Part shown: positions 36,907 through 45,932 of the stretch, piece after piece
Layout of the letters: the number at the start of each line of letters is the position of its first letter
Position numbering within the stretch: the first letter of the stretch is position 1
Source: Clostridium collagenovorans DSM 3089
Lineage (GTDB): Bacteria > Bacillota > Clostridia > Clostridiales > Clostridiaceae
Length of the DNA: 64,000 nucleotides
Assembly: GCF_900130005.1 (NCBI RefSeq)
Contig: NZ_FQXP01000012.1
Location: forward strand, 62,001 to 126,000
Direction of reading: 5' to 3'
Notes under the pieces: model-generated
The model's input: the letters and a program-made list of their open reading frames with translations, nothing else
What the model was told of the DNA's origin: nothing
Database searches by the model: none
Translations under genes and position numbers: made by a program

Positions 36907-38250
36907 TTAATAATTATGAATTTTTTTCCTTTCTTCCTTTTTTTCCAAGATAACTAAAACTAAAACGGTTAAGGCAGCTAAATAATCTGCAATAGAAGCG
37001 GCTAAAAATACACCTTCAGCACCTATTATTGCTGGTAATATCAAAGTTGCTGGTAAAAAGTAAATAAAAGACCTTCCCATAGATACTAAATTTGCATAAA
37101 AATCCCTTTTTGTAGCTTGATAGTAATTAGCATAGGTGTATACTATTCCAACTATAGGAACTCCCCCTAAATACATTAGCAAACGTTTGCTAGAAAGTTT
37201 TACCACTTCAGGATTGTCATTAAATATAGATACTATAAATTCTCCACCAAATATAAATAACAACAAAAATAAAAATCCTACAACTACATCTACTTTAACA
37301 GTTAATCTTAGAACTTCTTTCACTCTGTGATTTTTACCAGCACCAAAGTTATAACCTATAATTGGCTGTATTCCCTCTGCTATTCCTAGCAAAGTCTGTG
37401 CAGATATACACGATATGTATCCAACTATAGCAAAAACTGAAACATCAATTACAGTACCATACTTCAAAAGTAGCTTGTTTTGTATAAGACTAATAACACC
37501 TAAAGATATTTGTATTCCAAAGGATACAAAACCTGATATAACAATAGCCTTTAAAAGTTTTACATTAAACCTTAAATTTTCTTTTTTTATCTTAATATTA
37601 GATTTTCCCTTAGTAAAATAATATAACATGTAAAGACAAGATAAAGTCATACATATTGAAGTAGCTAGGGCTGCCCCCTTAATTCCAAACGGAAGTACTG
37701 ATACAAATAACCAATCAAGCACAACATTTCCTAGTGAACTAATGACTCCCACCTTCATAGCCACAGCTGGTTTTCCATCAGCTCTTATAATTGGATGAAG
37801 TGATGTTCCTATCATTTGAAAGAAGGCTATACAAAATATAATCTTACTATAATCAATAGTTAAGCCTAATACCTCTCCACTTGCTCCTAAAAAACTCATT
37901 ATAGGACCAACAAATATAAGCACTATTGCACTTATTGCTAAAGCTATACTTCCAAGAGTAATCATAGCAGTTCCTAAGACCTTCTCTGCTTCCTCATCTT
38001 TCCCCTGTCCTCTTTTCATTGAAACCCATATGGATGCACCTACACCAAAGAGAGCTGCTATAGCCCCATTTATACATAAAATAGGGAATTGAATATTAAT
38101 AGCCGCTAAGCCTAACTCCCCAACATTGTTTCCAATAAAGATTCCATCCACAATAGCGTACATAGCATTTACCAGCATCCCCACAATACCTGGTATAACA
38201 AACTTAATAAATAAACTCGGTATTCTCTTTTCTAAAATTTCTTTGTGCAT
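36907..38250 (-). CDS. MATE-family efflux transporter, paralogue 1
   Basis: A 447-residue integral membrane exporter with about 12 helices in two homologous halves, typical of cation-coupled MATE drug/toxin antiporters (FVIPGIVGMLVNAMYAIVDG near the N-terminus; EGIQPIIGYNFGAG mid-protein). AGGGGG precedes the ATG. The paralogue at 40784-42133 is closely similar throughout, and katG lies between them. A terminator separates katG from this gene. The substrate is unknown. Confidence 0.92.
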   Translation of the reverse strand: MHKEILEKRIPSLFIKFVIPGIVGMLVNAMYAIVDGIFIGNNVGELGLAAINIQFPILCINGAIAALFGVGASIWVSMKRGQGKDEEAEKVLGTAMITLGSIALAISAIVLIFVGPIMSFLGASGEVLGLTIDYSKIIFCIAFFQMIGTSLHPIIRADGKPAVAMKVGVISSLGNVVLDWLFVSVLPFGIKGAALATSICMTLSCLYMLYYFTKGKSNIKIKKENLRFNVKLLKAIVISGFVSFGIQISLGVISLIQNKLLLKYGTVIDVSVFAIVGYISCISAQTLLGIAEGIQPIIGYNFGAGKNHRVKEVLRLTVKVDVVVGFLFLLLFIFGGEFIVSIFNDNPEVVKLSSKRLLMYLGGVPIVGIVYTYANYYQATKRDFYANLVSMGRSFIYFLPATLILPAIIGAEGVFLAASIADYLAALTVLVLVILEKKEERKKIHNY

Positions 38251-38275
38251 AAATTTCCCCCTTACGTAAAAAAAT

Positions 38276-38314
38276 AATGGCTAAAATATAAGTTTTCTTT
38301 CATTTTTAGCCATT
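38276..38314 (-). terminator. Terminator of katG
   Basis: Stem AATGGCTAAAA / TTTTAGCCATT with a 16-nt loop, followed on the minus strand by ATTTTTTT. It lies between katG and MATE paralogue 1. Confidence 0.85.
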
Positions 38315-38427
38315 TATAACTATAATATAACATATTTTAGATTTTTATTCAATATGCTTCAATATACTTCTTATAGTTTCTTATATATTCGATTTTCTTT
38401 ATACTTTAATAAACAGCCTCCGTATAA

Positions 38428-40626
38428 TTATTCATCAAAGCGATCTAAATTCATTACTTTGTTCCACACTGCTACAAAATCTCTTAAGAACTTCTCTTCA
38501 TTTCCATCACATGCATAAACCTCTGCTACTGCTCTAAGTTGTGAATTTGATCCAAATATAAGGTCTACTCTACTTGCAGTCCATTTTAAATTTCCTGTTA
38601 CTCTATCAAGTCCTAGGAACCTTTCCTTAGCCTCAGGTGATGGTTTCCACACTGTATTCATATCAAGAAGATTTACAAAGAAATCATTTGTAAGACACTC
38701 TTCTCTTTCCGTAAATACTCCATCCTTAGAATTATTATAATTAGTATTTAATACCCTCATTCCACCTATTAATACTGTCATTTCTGGAATTGTTAGAGTT
38801 AATAATTGTGACTTGTCAATTAATATATCCTCTGCCTTTACTGAATACATACTATTTACGTAATTTATAAATCCATCTGCCTTAGGTTCTAATACACTAA
38901 AGGATTTTATATCTGTATCCTCCTGTGTTGCATCAGTTCTGCCTGGAGTAAAAGTTACATTTACTTTATAGCCTGCCTTCTTTGCAGCTTCTTCAACTCC
39001 TACACAACCACCTAAAACTATAAGATCCGCTAAAGAAACCTTTTTTCTTCCCTTTCTATGATGACGATTAAATTCATCCTGTATATCTTCTAATACCCTT
39101 AAGACCTTTCTAAGCCTTTCTGGCTCATTTACCTGCCAATCTTTTTGAGGCAACAATCTTATTCTGCCTCCATTTGCTCCCCCACGTTTATCAGAATCCC
39201 TAAAGGTTGATGCTGAGGACCAAGCTGTTGCAACTAACTCCGATATAGATAATCCCGAATCTAAAATCTTCTTTTTAAGTTCACTTATATCCTTATTGTT
39301 AATGATTTTATAATTAGCTCTTGAAACTGGATCTTGCCAAATGAAATCCTCCCCTGGAACTTCCGGTCCAATATACCTTGACTTCGGCCCCATATCTCGA
39401 TGTGTAAGTTTAAACCAAGCACGTGCAAAATCCGCCTCAAATTTTTCTGGATTATCTAAATAGTTCTTTGCTATTTTTTTATAAATTGGATCATAAATAA
39501 GAGATAAATCTGCTGTAGTCATCATAGGTCTATGCTTTTTAGATTTATCAAAAGCATCCTCAACCATATCCTCTTCCTCTACATCCTTTGCTAGCCATTG
39601 ATATGCGCCTGCAGGACTTTTCACAAGTTCCCATTCATATTTAAATAAGGTCTTTAAGTACCCCATTGTCCATGCTGTAGGCTTTGCCTTCCATGCCCCT
39701 TCAATACCACTACTTATAGTATCTGGGCCCATGCCTGTCTTATAGCTATTTTTCCATCCAAGTCCTTGTTCTTCAATAGGTGCCGCCTCTGGTGCTTCAC
39801 CCACATATTTAGGAGATGCTGCCCCATGACATTTACCAAAGGTATGTCCACCAGCTATAAGCACAACTGTTTCCTCATCATTCATAGCCATTCTTGAAAA
39901 TGTTTCCCTTACATCATGAGCCGATGCTACAGGATCTGGATTTCCCTTTGGCCCCTCTGGATTCACATAAATCAATCCCATCTGAACAGCAGCTAAAGGA
40001 TTTTCAAGTTCTCTAAAAGCTCTCTCAGATTTATTACGGTCAGCTCCAAGCCACTCTTTTTCACTTCCCCAATAAATCTCCTCCTGAGGCTCCCAAACGT
40101 CCTCTCTTCCTCCACCAAAACCAATAGTCTTTAGTCCCATAGATTCTAAGGCACAATTACCTGTTAGTATAATAAGATCTGCCCATGATATCTTATTACC
40201 ATACTTTTTCTTAATATCCCAAAGCAAACGTCTAGCTTTATCTAAATTTATATTATCCGGCCAACTATTAAGCGGAGGAAAACGTTGAAGTCCCTGACCT
40301 CCGCCCCCTCGCCCATCACCTATTCTATAGGTTCCAGCACTATGCCAAGCCATACGAATAAAAAAAGGGCCATAGTGACCATAATCAGCAGGCCACCATT
40401 CCTTTGAATCTGTCATAAGCTTATACAAATCATTCTTTAGTCCATAATAATCTAATTTACTAAACTCCTCTGCATAATTAAAATTCTTAGACATAGGATT
40501 ACTTTTGTCACAGTTTTGACGCAAAATATTAAGCTTAAGTTGATTGGGCCACCAATATTCATTCGTAGTACCACTACCAGCTACCCCACTACTCTTGCCC
40601 GTAACTGGACACTTCATTTCCGACAT
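38428..40626 (-). CDS. katG: Catalase-peroxidase
   Basis: A 732-residue bifunctional heme enzyme that removes hydrogen peroxide. Distal residues are Arg91, Trp94 and His95 (IRMAWHSAGTYR); Tyr220 (GLIYVNPEGP) and Met246 (FSRMAMND) complete the Trp-Tyr-Met adduct needed for catalase activity. Proximal heme ligand His261 lies in GGHTFGKCHG. The C-terminal non-heme domain is present, so it is full length. AAGGAG lies 8 nt before the ATG. It is unusual for a strict anaerobe and suggests aerotolerance or acquisition. It is flanked by two MATE paralogues but has its own promoter and terminator. Confidence 0.96.
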   Translation of the reverse strand: MSEMKCPVTGKSSGVAGSGTTNEYWWPNQLKLNILRQNCDKSNPMSKNFNYAEEFSKLDYYGLKNDLYKLMTDSKEWWPADYGHYGPFFIRMAWHSAGTYRIGDGRGGGGQGLQRFPPLNSWPDNINLDKARRLLWDIKKKYGNKISWADLIILTGNCALESMGLKTIGFGGGREDVWEPQEEIYWGSEKEWLGADRNKSERAFRELENPLAAVQMGLIYVNPEGPKGNPDPVASAHDVRETFSRMAMNDEETVVLIAGGHTFGKCHGAASPKYVGEAPEAAPIEEQGLGWKNSYKTGMGPDTISSGIEGAWKAKPTAWTMGYLKTLFKYEWELVKSPAGAYQWLAKDVEEEDMVEDAFDKSKKHRPMMTTADLSLIYDPIYKKIAKNYLDNPEKFEADFARAWFKLTHRDMGPKSRYIGPEVPGEDFIWQDPVSRANYKIINNKDISELKKKILDSGLSISELVATAWSSASTFRDSDKRGGANGGRIRLLPQKDWQVNEPERLRKVLRVLEDIQDEFNRHHRKGRKKVSLADLIVLGGCVGVEEAAKKAGYKVNVTFTPGRTDATQEDTDIKSFSVLEPKADGFINYVNSMYSVKAEDILIDKSQLLTLTIPEMTVLIGGMRVLNTNYNNSKDGVFTEREECLTNDFFVNLLDMNTVWKPSPEAKERFLGLDRVTGNLKWTASRVDLIFGSNSQLRAVAEVYACDGNEEKFLRDFVAVWNKVMNLDRFDE

Positions 40627-40643
40627 ATAATCTTCTCCTTGTA

Positions 40644-40657
40644 TGAAAATATTTTCA
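40644..40657. promoter_or_regulatory. Perfect palindrome in the katG leader, operator candidate
   Basis: TGAAAATATTTTCA is a perfect 14-bp palindrome between a TATAAT-like -10 (minus strand, around 40663-40668) and the katG Shine-Dalgarno. The position suits a repressor. It is not a good match to the canonical PerR box. Confidence 0.45.
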
Positions 40658-40728
40658 CAGTAAATTATATGATTATTACAGATTTATATATCAAAATAAT
40701 TGAAAACTACAGTTTTAATTTAATTCAT

Positions 40729-40764
40729 AAAAAAATAAGAGTTAAAAACTTAACTCTTATTTTT
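40729..40764 (-). terminator. Terminator of MATE paralogue 2
   Basis: AAAAATAAGAGTTA / TAACTCTTATTTTT stem with a short loop, 20 nt after the MATE stop, separating it from katG. Confidence 0.85.
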
Positions 40765-40783
40765 CACTATCCTTTAATTCTCT

Positions 40784-42133
40784 TTATTCTTGCTGTACCT
40801 CAATTCCTCGATTCTTCTTTTTCCTCTCTATTAAAAGTATTATCATAACTGTTGTAACTGCACAGTAATCAGCTACAGCTGCTGCTATAAACACTCCTTC
40901 TACTCCAATGAAGGCAGGAAGTATTAAGGTTGCTGGAAGTAAGTATATAAATGAACGTCCCATAGAAATTAAGTTAGCATATACATTCTTCTTAGTTGCT
41001 TGATAGTAATTAGCAAAAGTATATACAAGTCCAACTACAGGAACTCCCCCTAAATACATAAGGAGTCTTCTGCTTGCAAGTTCAACCACCTCTGGATTAT
41101 GGTTGAATATAGATACAATCAAATCTCCACCAAAAATAAAAATAAATAAGAATAAAAATCCTAAAACAAAGTCAACTACAATTGTAAGTCTTAGAGTTTC
41201 TTTGGTTCTCCCAATATTTCCCGCGCCATAATTATATCCAATTATAGGCTGAATACCCTCCGCAACTCCTACTAATACTTGAGCAGACATCACTGATATA
41301 TATCCAACTATAGCAAAAACAGAAACGTCAATAACATTACCATAGTTTAAAAGTAACTTATTTTGTATTAAAGTCATTATTCCTAAGGATACTTGAATTC
41401 CAAAGGATACAAATCCAGAAATCATTATAGTTTTTAATAAGTACGGTCTGAATCTTAAATTGTGTAGTTTTAACTTAACATTGGATTTTCCACTTACAAA
41501 GTAGAAAAGTAAGTAACTTCCTGCTAAGGTCATACCTATTACAGTAGCCCATGCAGCTCCCTCTATTCCGAAGCCTAACTTAATTACAAAAAGCCAATCT
41601 AAAACTATATTAATAAGAGCACCTGTAACCAAAACCTTCATAGCTAAAGCTGGATTTCCATCGGCTCTCACAATAGGGTTCAATGCACAACTTAATACAT
41701 AGAAAATAGTAAACATAAAAATAATCCTACTATAATCCATAGTTAAGGTAAGTACTTCCCCCTCTGCTCCTAAAAATATCATTAAGGGTTCTAAAAATGT
41801 AAGTCCTATTATAGTAATAACAAGAGCTAAAACAACCACTGTTAAAATAGTAGTACCCAGTAGTTTTTCAGCTTCTTCCTTTTTTCCTTCTCCACATTTT
41901 ATAGAAATCAAAATAGATGCTCCAACACCAAATAACATAGCAATAGCCATATTAATACAAAGCACTGGATAGTCTATGTTTACACTGGCAAGTCCAAGTT
42001 CCCCAACTCCATTGCCAATAAAAATGCCGTCTACAATAATATACATAGCATTTACAAGCATTCCCACAACTGCAGGAATAACAAACTTAATAAATAAACT
42101 ACTTATTTTTTTTTGTAATATTTCCTCTCTCAT
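40784..42133 (-). CDS. MATE-family efflux transporter, paralogue 2
   Basis: A 449-residue MATE exporter, the same architecture as paralogue 1. Many identical blocks (SLFIKFVIP, VDVSVFAIVGYIS spans, EGIQPIIGYN, ANYYQATK, SRRLLMYLGGVP) show gene duplication, but the first halves differ more than the second. GGAGG lies 5 nt before the ATG. It is followed by a terminator and then katG. Substrate unknown; possibly the pair arose by duplication around katG. Confidence 0.92.
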   Translation of the reverse strand: MREEILQKKISSLFIKFVIPAVVGMLVNAMYIIVDGIFIGNGVGELGLASVNIDYPVLCINMAIAMLFGVGASILISIKCGEGKKEEAEKLLGTTILTVVVLALVITIIGLTFLEPLMIFLGAEGEVLTLTMDYSRIIFMFTIFYVLSCALNPIVRADGNPALAMKVLVTGALINIVLDWLFVIKLGFGIEGAAWATVIGMTLAGSYLLFYFVSGKSNVKLKLHNLRFRPYLLKTIMISGFVSFGIQVSLGIMTLIQNKLLLNYGNVIDVSVFAIVGYISVMSAQVLVGVAEGIQPIIGYNYGAGNIGRTKETLRLTIVVDFVLGFLFLFIFIFGGDLIVSIFNHNPEVVELASRRLLMYLGGVPVVGLVYTFANYYQATKKNVYANLISMGRSFIYLLPATLILPAFIGVEGVFIAAAVADYCAVTTVMIILLIERKKKNRGIEVQQE

Positions 42134-42554
42134 AAGTCCTCCATAAAATTACGCTCATGTTGCTTCCCTACATAAATAAGCTTTTCATATATGCTTATAC
42201 TATGTCTTAATCCCCTATGCCGTTCCCTAGTAATATATTTTCCCCCCTCATATATCCTTATATCCTCCATTTGTATAAAGTTTTAGCCTAAGACTATTAA
42301 TTATACACGAAAACAATACACTTAATAACCCCCTTCAAATACCCAAAGTAGCTACATTGTCTTTAATTATTTAAAATCTTCTATTACACTTCCTCCAAAA
42401 TTCTGCCCTAAATACTATGAAATCATTAAAGAATCTCTCTCATATACTGAGAATTTACCCAAACAACTACCCCACATACTATAAGAATAAAAAACTATAC
42501 CTCAAATACTAGGAAATTATAAAAAAACTATGCCTGATACTATGAAGTCAAAAA
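42134..42554. other. Gene-free spacer with CTAC/AAATACT-type degenerate repeats
   Basis: About 420 bp without ORFs. Words like AACTATACCTCAAATACTA recur irregularly between 42400 and 42560 and resemble the arms of the adjacent terminator, suggesting decayed duplications of that hairpin. Confidence 0.4.
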
Positions 42555-42599
42555 ACAGCTACCTCAAACACTCTAAAATAAAGTATTTGAGGTAGCTGT
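42555..42599 (-). terminator. Terminator downstream of the PfkB kinase
   Basis: 14-bp perfect stem ACAGCTACCTCAAA / TTTGAGGTAGCTGT, 17-nt loop, followed on the minus strand by TTTTTTGAC. It lies ~155 nt past the stop, beyond the tandem 3'-end repeats. Confidence 0.8.
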
Positions 42600-42608
42600 A
42601 TATACTAT

Positions 42609-42789
42609 TATTATATCCAAATTGCTTCTTTTAATATAGTTTTTAAATATATAAAAATATTTCTTTACTATAATATTCAACTAATATTTAAGTTGCTTCT
42701 TTACTATAGTCTTAGACTAAATTAAAATTGTTTTTCTACTATAGTCTTAAGATCTATATCCAAGTTGTTTCTTTAATATAATCTTCAAC
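42609..42789. repeat. About five 36-bp tandem copies of the psuK 3' end
   Basis: The last ~36 bp of psuK (42751-42789) and four degenerate copies run downstream at ~42715, 42682, 42645 and 42609. On the minus strand each has the form GACTATAGTAAAGAAGCAAC followed by a TTGGATATA-like end. Copies differ in length by a few bases, so none continues the frame beyond the first stop. Confidence 0.7.
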
Positions 42790-43692
42790 TAAATCTAAGC
42801 ACATCTCTGGATGTATAGTTTCTTCATGAGAAATAGCTATTATAGACATTGCCATAGCATATCTCACGGTTTCCTTCATAGATAAGCCATTCATATACCC
42901 ATAGCATATTCCTGCTACAAAGGAATCTCCTGCCCCTGTAACATTAACTACTTTTACAGCACTGCTTTTTAAGGTTCCACATTCATTAGCATCAGCATAA
43001 TATATCCCATCTTCATCAAGGCTTATAAATACCTTCTCAACACCTAAATCTAAGAAATACTGTGCTGCTCTTTCAATGTCTTCCATAGTTTCTAGCTTAA
43101 AGCCACATAAAGCTTCTGCCTCAATTCTATTAGGCTTAATTGTATGAAAGTGCTTAACTAAATGTTTTATATGCTGTGCCTTATTTGCAGACACTGGATC
43201 TAAAATAAATTTTGTCTTACCACTAAACTTTGTAACTATATATTCTAAAATCTCAGGGTTATCAGTATCTAAACAAGTATACTCTGAGTTTTCTATAACC
43301 TCTGCCTTAGAATCAATAAATCCTGTATCTATCATGTCCAAGCTTTTCATGTCTACTATAGCTGACACCATTTCACCTGAATCATCTAAAATAGCCATAT
43401 ATGTTGGTGTAGAAACATTATCTAATATAAGTGAGTTACTCATATTATATCCTATTTCTTCTGCATTACTAAGCACTCTCTTTCCCATCTCATCGTTACC
43501 TAAAACAGAGATAAACTCAGTATTAACTCCAACTCTACATAAATTTTCGGCTATATTACGGCACACTCCACCTAGTGATACCTTAACCTTACCTGGGTTT
43601 GAATCATAGCATCTTAATTGTCTGTTACTAAGACCAAATATATCTATAATAGAAGCACCCAATACTAAAACATACGACTCTTTATTTTTCAT
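42754..43692 (-). CDS. psuK: PfkB-family kinase, pseudouridine kinase-like
   Basis: A 312-residue ribokinase-type sugar kinase. The signature NVTGAGDSFVAG near the C-terminus supplies the catalytic Asp. The N-terminal phrase DSNPGKVKVSLGGVCRNIAE and KPNRIEAEALCG closely resemble PsuK (YeiC), which phosphorylates pseudouridine. Usual partner psuG (pseudouridine-5'-phosphate glycosidase) is not adjacent. AGGAGGGGG precedes the ATG. The gene ends DYIKETTWI, and its 3' end is tandemly duplicated downstream. Confidence 0.85.
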   Translation of the reverse strand: MKNKESYVLVLGASIIDIFGLSNRQLRCYDSNPGKVKVSLGGVCRNIAENLCRVGVNTEFISVLGNDEMGKRVLSNAEEIGYNMSNSLILDNVSTPTYMAILDDSGEMVSAIVDMKSLDMIDTGFIDSKAEVIENSEYTCLDTDNPEILEYIVTKFSGKTKFILDPVSANKAQHIKHLVKHFHTIKPNRIEAEALCGFKLETMEDIERAAQYFLDLGVEKVFISLDEDGIYYADANECGTLKSSAVKVVNVTGAGDSFVAGICYGYMNGLSMKETVRYAMAMSIIAISHEETIHPEMCLDLVEDYIKETTWI

Positions 43693-43799
43693 TCTTCCCC
43701 CTCCTACCTAGCAATATAAATATTATCATATAAAAGAGGTTTATTGAATAATAAAGTTGAATTTTGTCGCAATATATTAAGATTTTTTATTGGAAAACT

Positions 43800-44054
43800 C
43801 TATTTATTTTCCATATCACTCAATCTTTCATTCAAAATATTAATTTGATTACATAAACAACTATTAATTTCTTGGAGATTAGAAATCTTTTCATAAATCT
43901 CCTTAAACTCTTTTGAAGTATTTTTATCCTTTTTACTACCTTCTTTTTTGCCTTTACCATGACCCTTAGATTTACAATTACAATAAATTTTACATTTCTT
44001 TATTAAGGGATTTTCTACATTGCTTGACTTGATGCCTACCCTGATATGTGAATT
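43800..44054 (-). pseudogene. Open frame without a start, Cys/Lys-rich coiled-coil product
   Basis: On the minus strand the frame is open for 84 codons and ends at TAG 43800. It encodes KKCKIYCNCKSKGHGKGKK, then a Lys-rich stretch and a coiled coil (IYEKISNLQEINSCLCNQIN). There is no ATG, GTG or TTG and no Shine-Dalgarno near its 5' part, and a TAA lies just before. It looks like a gene that has lost its 5' end, or one that uses a non-canonical start. It lies 38 bp after the sigma-like gene. No family was recognised. Confidence 0.4.
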
Positions 44055-44092
44055 TTATTTGACTCTCTTATGAGTACAACCTACATTCTTAC

Positions 44093-44698
44093 CTAAACTT
44101 CTTTTTTCAATGAAGCTTTCATCTTCTCTAAAACCTTTTTCTTTCTTCTTCTACAAACATGATAACTGCAATTATTTTTTTCTGCATACTCCTTAATTGA
44201 TTCTCTTAAAAAATAATAGCTAACAATTAAATTACGCTCTTCATTATTTAAATTTCTAATTTCATTAAATAAATGAGTTCTTTCTTGCTTTTCTATGACA
44301 TGTTCTTCTACTGAAAAGCCATCCCTCATAGTTTCAATTCTACTAACATTAAACTCCTCATCTATGTCAAAGGCCTGCTCCACACTATACTTCGCATTTT
44401 TTCTTATATCCATGTAATAATAATTTCTTAAAGACTTAACTAAATATCCAATTATTCTATCTTCCTCAAACCCTTGAAATTTATTTAAATCTACCTTACC
44501 TACTATAAGAAACAAATACATATAACCCATTTGCATAAAATCTTCTCTTTCATAACCATTAAGAAAACTCTCCCTGCTATACTTTTCTATATATGGACTA
44601 AATACATTTATTAGTTCCTCAGAAGCTTCCTCATTATTTAACTTAACCTCTCTTATAAGCTCAACTATGTTCCCAAATTTTTTATTGGTAAACTCCAT
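44093..44698 (-). CDS. Sigma-70-like regulator (TcdR/UviA-type, tentative)
   Basis: A 201-residue protein with sigma region 2-like helices (EDFMQMGYMYLFLIVGKVDL, YLVKSLRNYYYMDIRK) and a C-terminal region 4-like helix-turn-helix (IKEYAEKNNCSYHVCRRRKK). The size and layout recall the small alternative sigma factors TcdR/BotR/UviA that switch on toxin or bacteriocin genes in clostridia. A GTG 13 codons upstream is in frame, but AGGAGAGAGG lies 4-8 nt before the ATG at 44698, which is the better start. A holin-like gene lies upstream in the same direction, as in toxin loci that pair a sigma factor with a holin. Targets are unknown. Confidence 0.65.
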   Translation of the reverse strand: MEFTNKKFGNIVELIREVKLNNEEASEELINVFSPYIEKYSRESFLNGYEREDFMQMGYMYLFLIVGKVDLNKFQGFEEDRIIGYLVKSLRNYYYMDIRKNAKYSVEQAFDIDEEFNVSRIETMRDGFSVEEHVIEKQERTHLFNEIRNLNNEERNLIVSYYFLRESIKEYAEKNNCSYHVCRRRKKKVLEKMKASLKKEV

Positions 44699-44737
44699 AC
44701 CCCTCTCTCCTTTTAATACCATCAATGCTTTATTCAC

Positions 44738-45207
44738 TTAGAATACCTAAGCCTCAGTTCATCCTTAAACTTTAAATCAATCCTCCTTATCTCCTTTCCA
44801 TATTTCAATCTATTAATCTCCTTTAACTTCTTTACGCTTCTCTATTACTTCTACTTATCTTCTATATTTCAATCTCTTAATCCATTCTCTCTATTTTTCA
44901 ACTATTCTCTCTTAGTTTTTCTCCGTCTTTTAAATATCTATATATAAAATATGCTTTTTCATCAAATCACTGTTCATTTTTCGTAAAAAAAGTTGCAAAA
45001 TAATATAAATTATTTTGCAACTCACAAATTATATTTATTAAATAATTTAAGAGTAAATCATTTAATCACACGTTCATTTCATCTTAGGATTCTTAATATG
45101 CCAATAATTTTAATAACCAAAACCGTATGCCAAAATAGATAATAGTATTAATCTGTATACTCACACTACACAATTATCATATTTTAAATTAAACTAGTTT
45201 ATTTTTC
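44738..45207. other. Spacer upstream of the sigma-like gene
   Basis: No gene. The part 44745-44950 is pyrimidine-rich on the plus strand (CTATTCTCTC, CTTATCTTCTATATTTCAATC), like other spacers noted. It also holds the holin terminator. Confidence 0.4.
44991..45022 (-). terminator. Terminator of the holin-like gene
   Basis: 14-bp stem AGTTGCAAAATAAT / ATTATTTTGCAACT with a 4-nt loop, followed on the minus strand by TTTTTTTACG. It separates the holin transcript from the sigma-like gene. Confidence 0.85.
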
Positions 45208-45513
45208 TTATTCTTCAAATTCCTTACCACATTGAGAACAAATCATCTTGCCTTCAACCTTAAGATGTGGAGTCATCTTACCGCACACCGGACAAGGCTT
45301 CATATCATCTCCGTACCCCTTATTTTCAGTAGTCGGATCTGACATAATTCCTAATAAAACTAGTATAGAAGAAATACCCACTACAACCTGAGTTACAACA
45401 TCTACATTAACACTAACATTTAAAAGTGCAAGAATTGCTGCCACTTGTGAAACTATACTTATTACAACGGAAGGATTTTTTAATCTTTTTAAAATATTTT
45501 TAATTTGCTCCAC
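45208..45513 (-). CDS. Holin-like protein fused to a C-terminal zinc ribbon
   Basis: A 101-residue protein. Residues ~1-65 match phage-type holins (KNILKRLKNPSVVISIVSQ, then VVTQVVVGISSILVLLG and SDPTTENKGYGD), with two membrane segments. A zinc ribbon follows: CPVCGKMTPH...CSQCG. Holins of this kind permeabilise the membrane for endolysin or toxin export. A ribbon on the cytoplasmic tail is unusual. The frame extends to an ATG at 45528, but the GGAGG inside it lies 8 nt before a GTG at 45513, giving the usual holin N-terminus (VEQIKNILK). No endolysin is adjacent. Confidence 0.75.
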   Translation of the reverse strand: MEQIKNILKRLKNPSVVISIVSQVAAILALLNVSVNVDVVTQVVVGISSILVLLGIMSDPTTENKGYGDDMKPCPVCGKMTPHLKVEGKMICSQCGKEFEE

Positions 45514-45930
45514 AAAACATTCCTCCATTCTTATAAATTAATATATAACTTATTAGGAAATTACTATTTCACATAAATTTCCACACATACTTCCCAAAGA
45601 AATTATATACCTATATTAACATATGATATTTTTCCTCTGTTTGTGCAAAGTTTCTCATGTTTTTTACAATTTTCACAACTAATATAATGGTTAAATGCAA
45701 GTTTTAAGGATTCAATAAATCTAATTTAAAATATATTTAGATAGCCTATACTATACTTTTACAAGATAGAAATCTAACTATAATGTCTCGATTAAATCTT
45801 AACGTAATATTTAATACATAAATATACTCTATTTAATAGACTATACGTCTCATTAAGTACTTATTTCCTATCCAAAAGTATTATTTATAATACCTCAAAC
45901 TCAGTAAAAAATATACATCCTTTTATGCTA
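45514..45930. other. Gene-free AT-rich spacer
   Basis: About 420 bp between divergent holin and tasA-type genes. No ORF or repeat is recognised apart from the conserved module that begins near 45933. Confidence 0.35.
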
Positions 45931-45932
45931 TA

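Noticed and set aside
40660..40690. PerR box in the katG promoter
   Set aside because: TAATAAT-C-ATATAAT matches only the left half of the consensus; too weak in AT-rich DNA.
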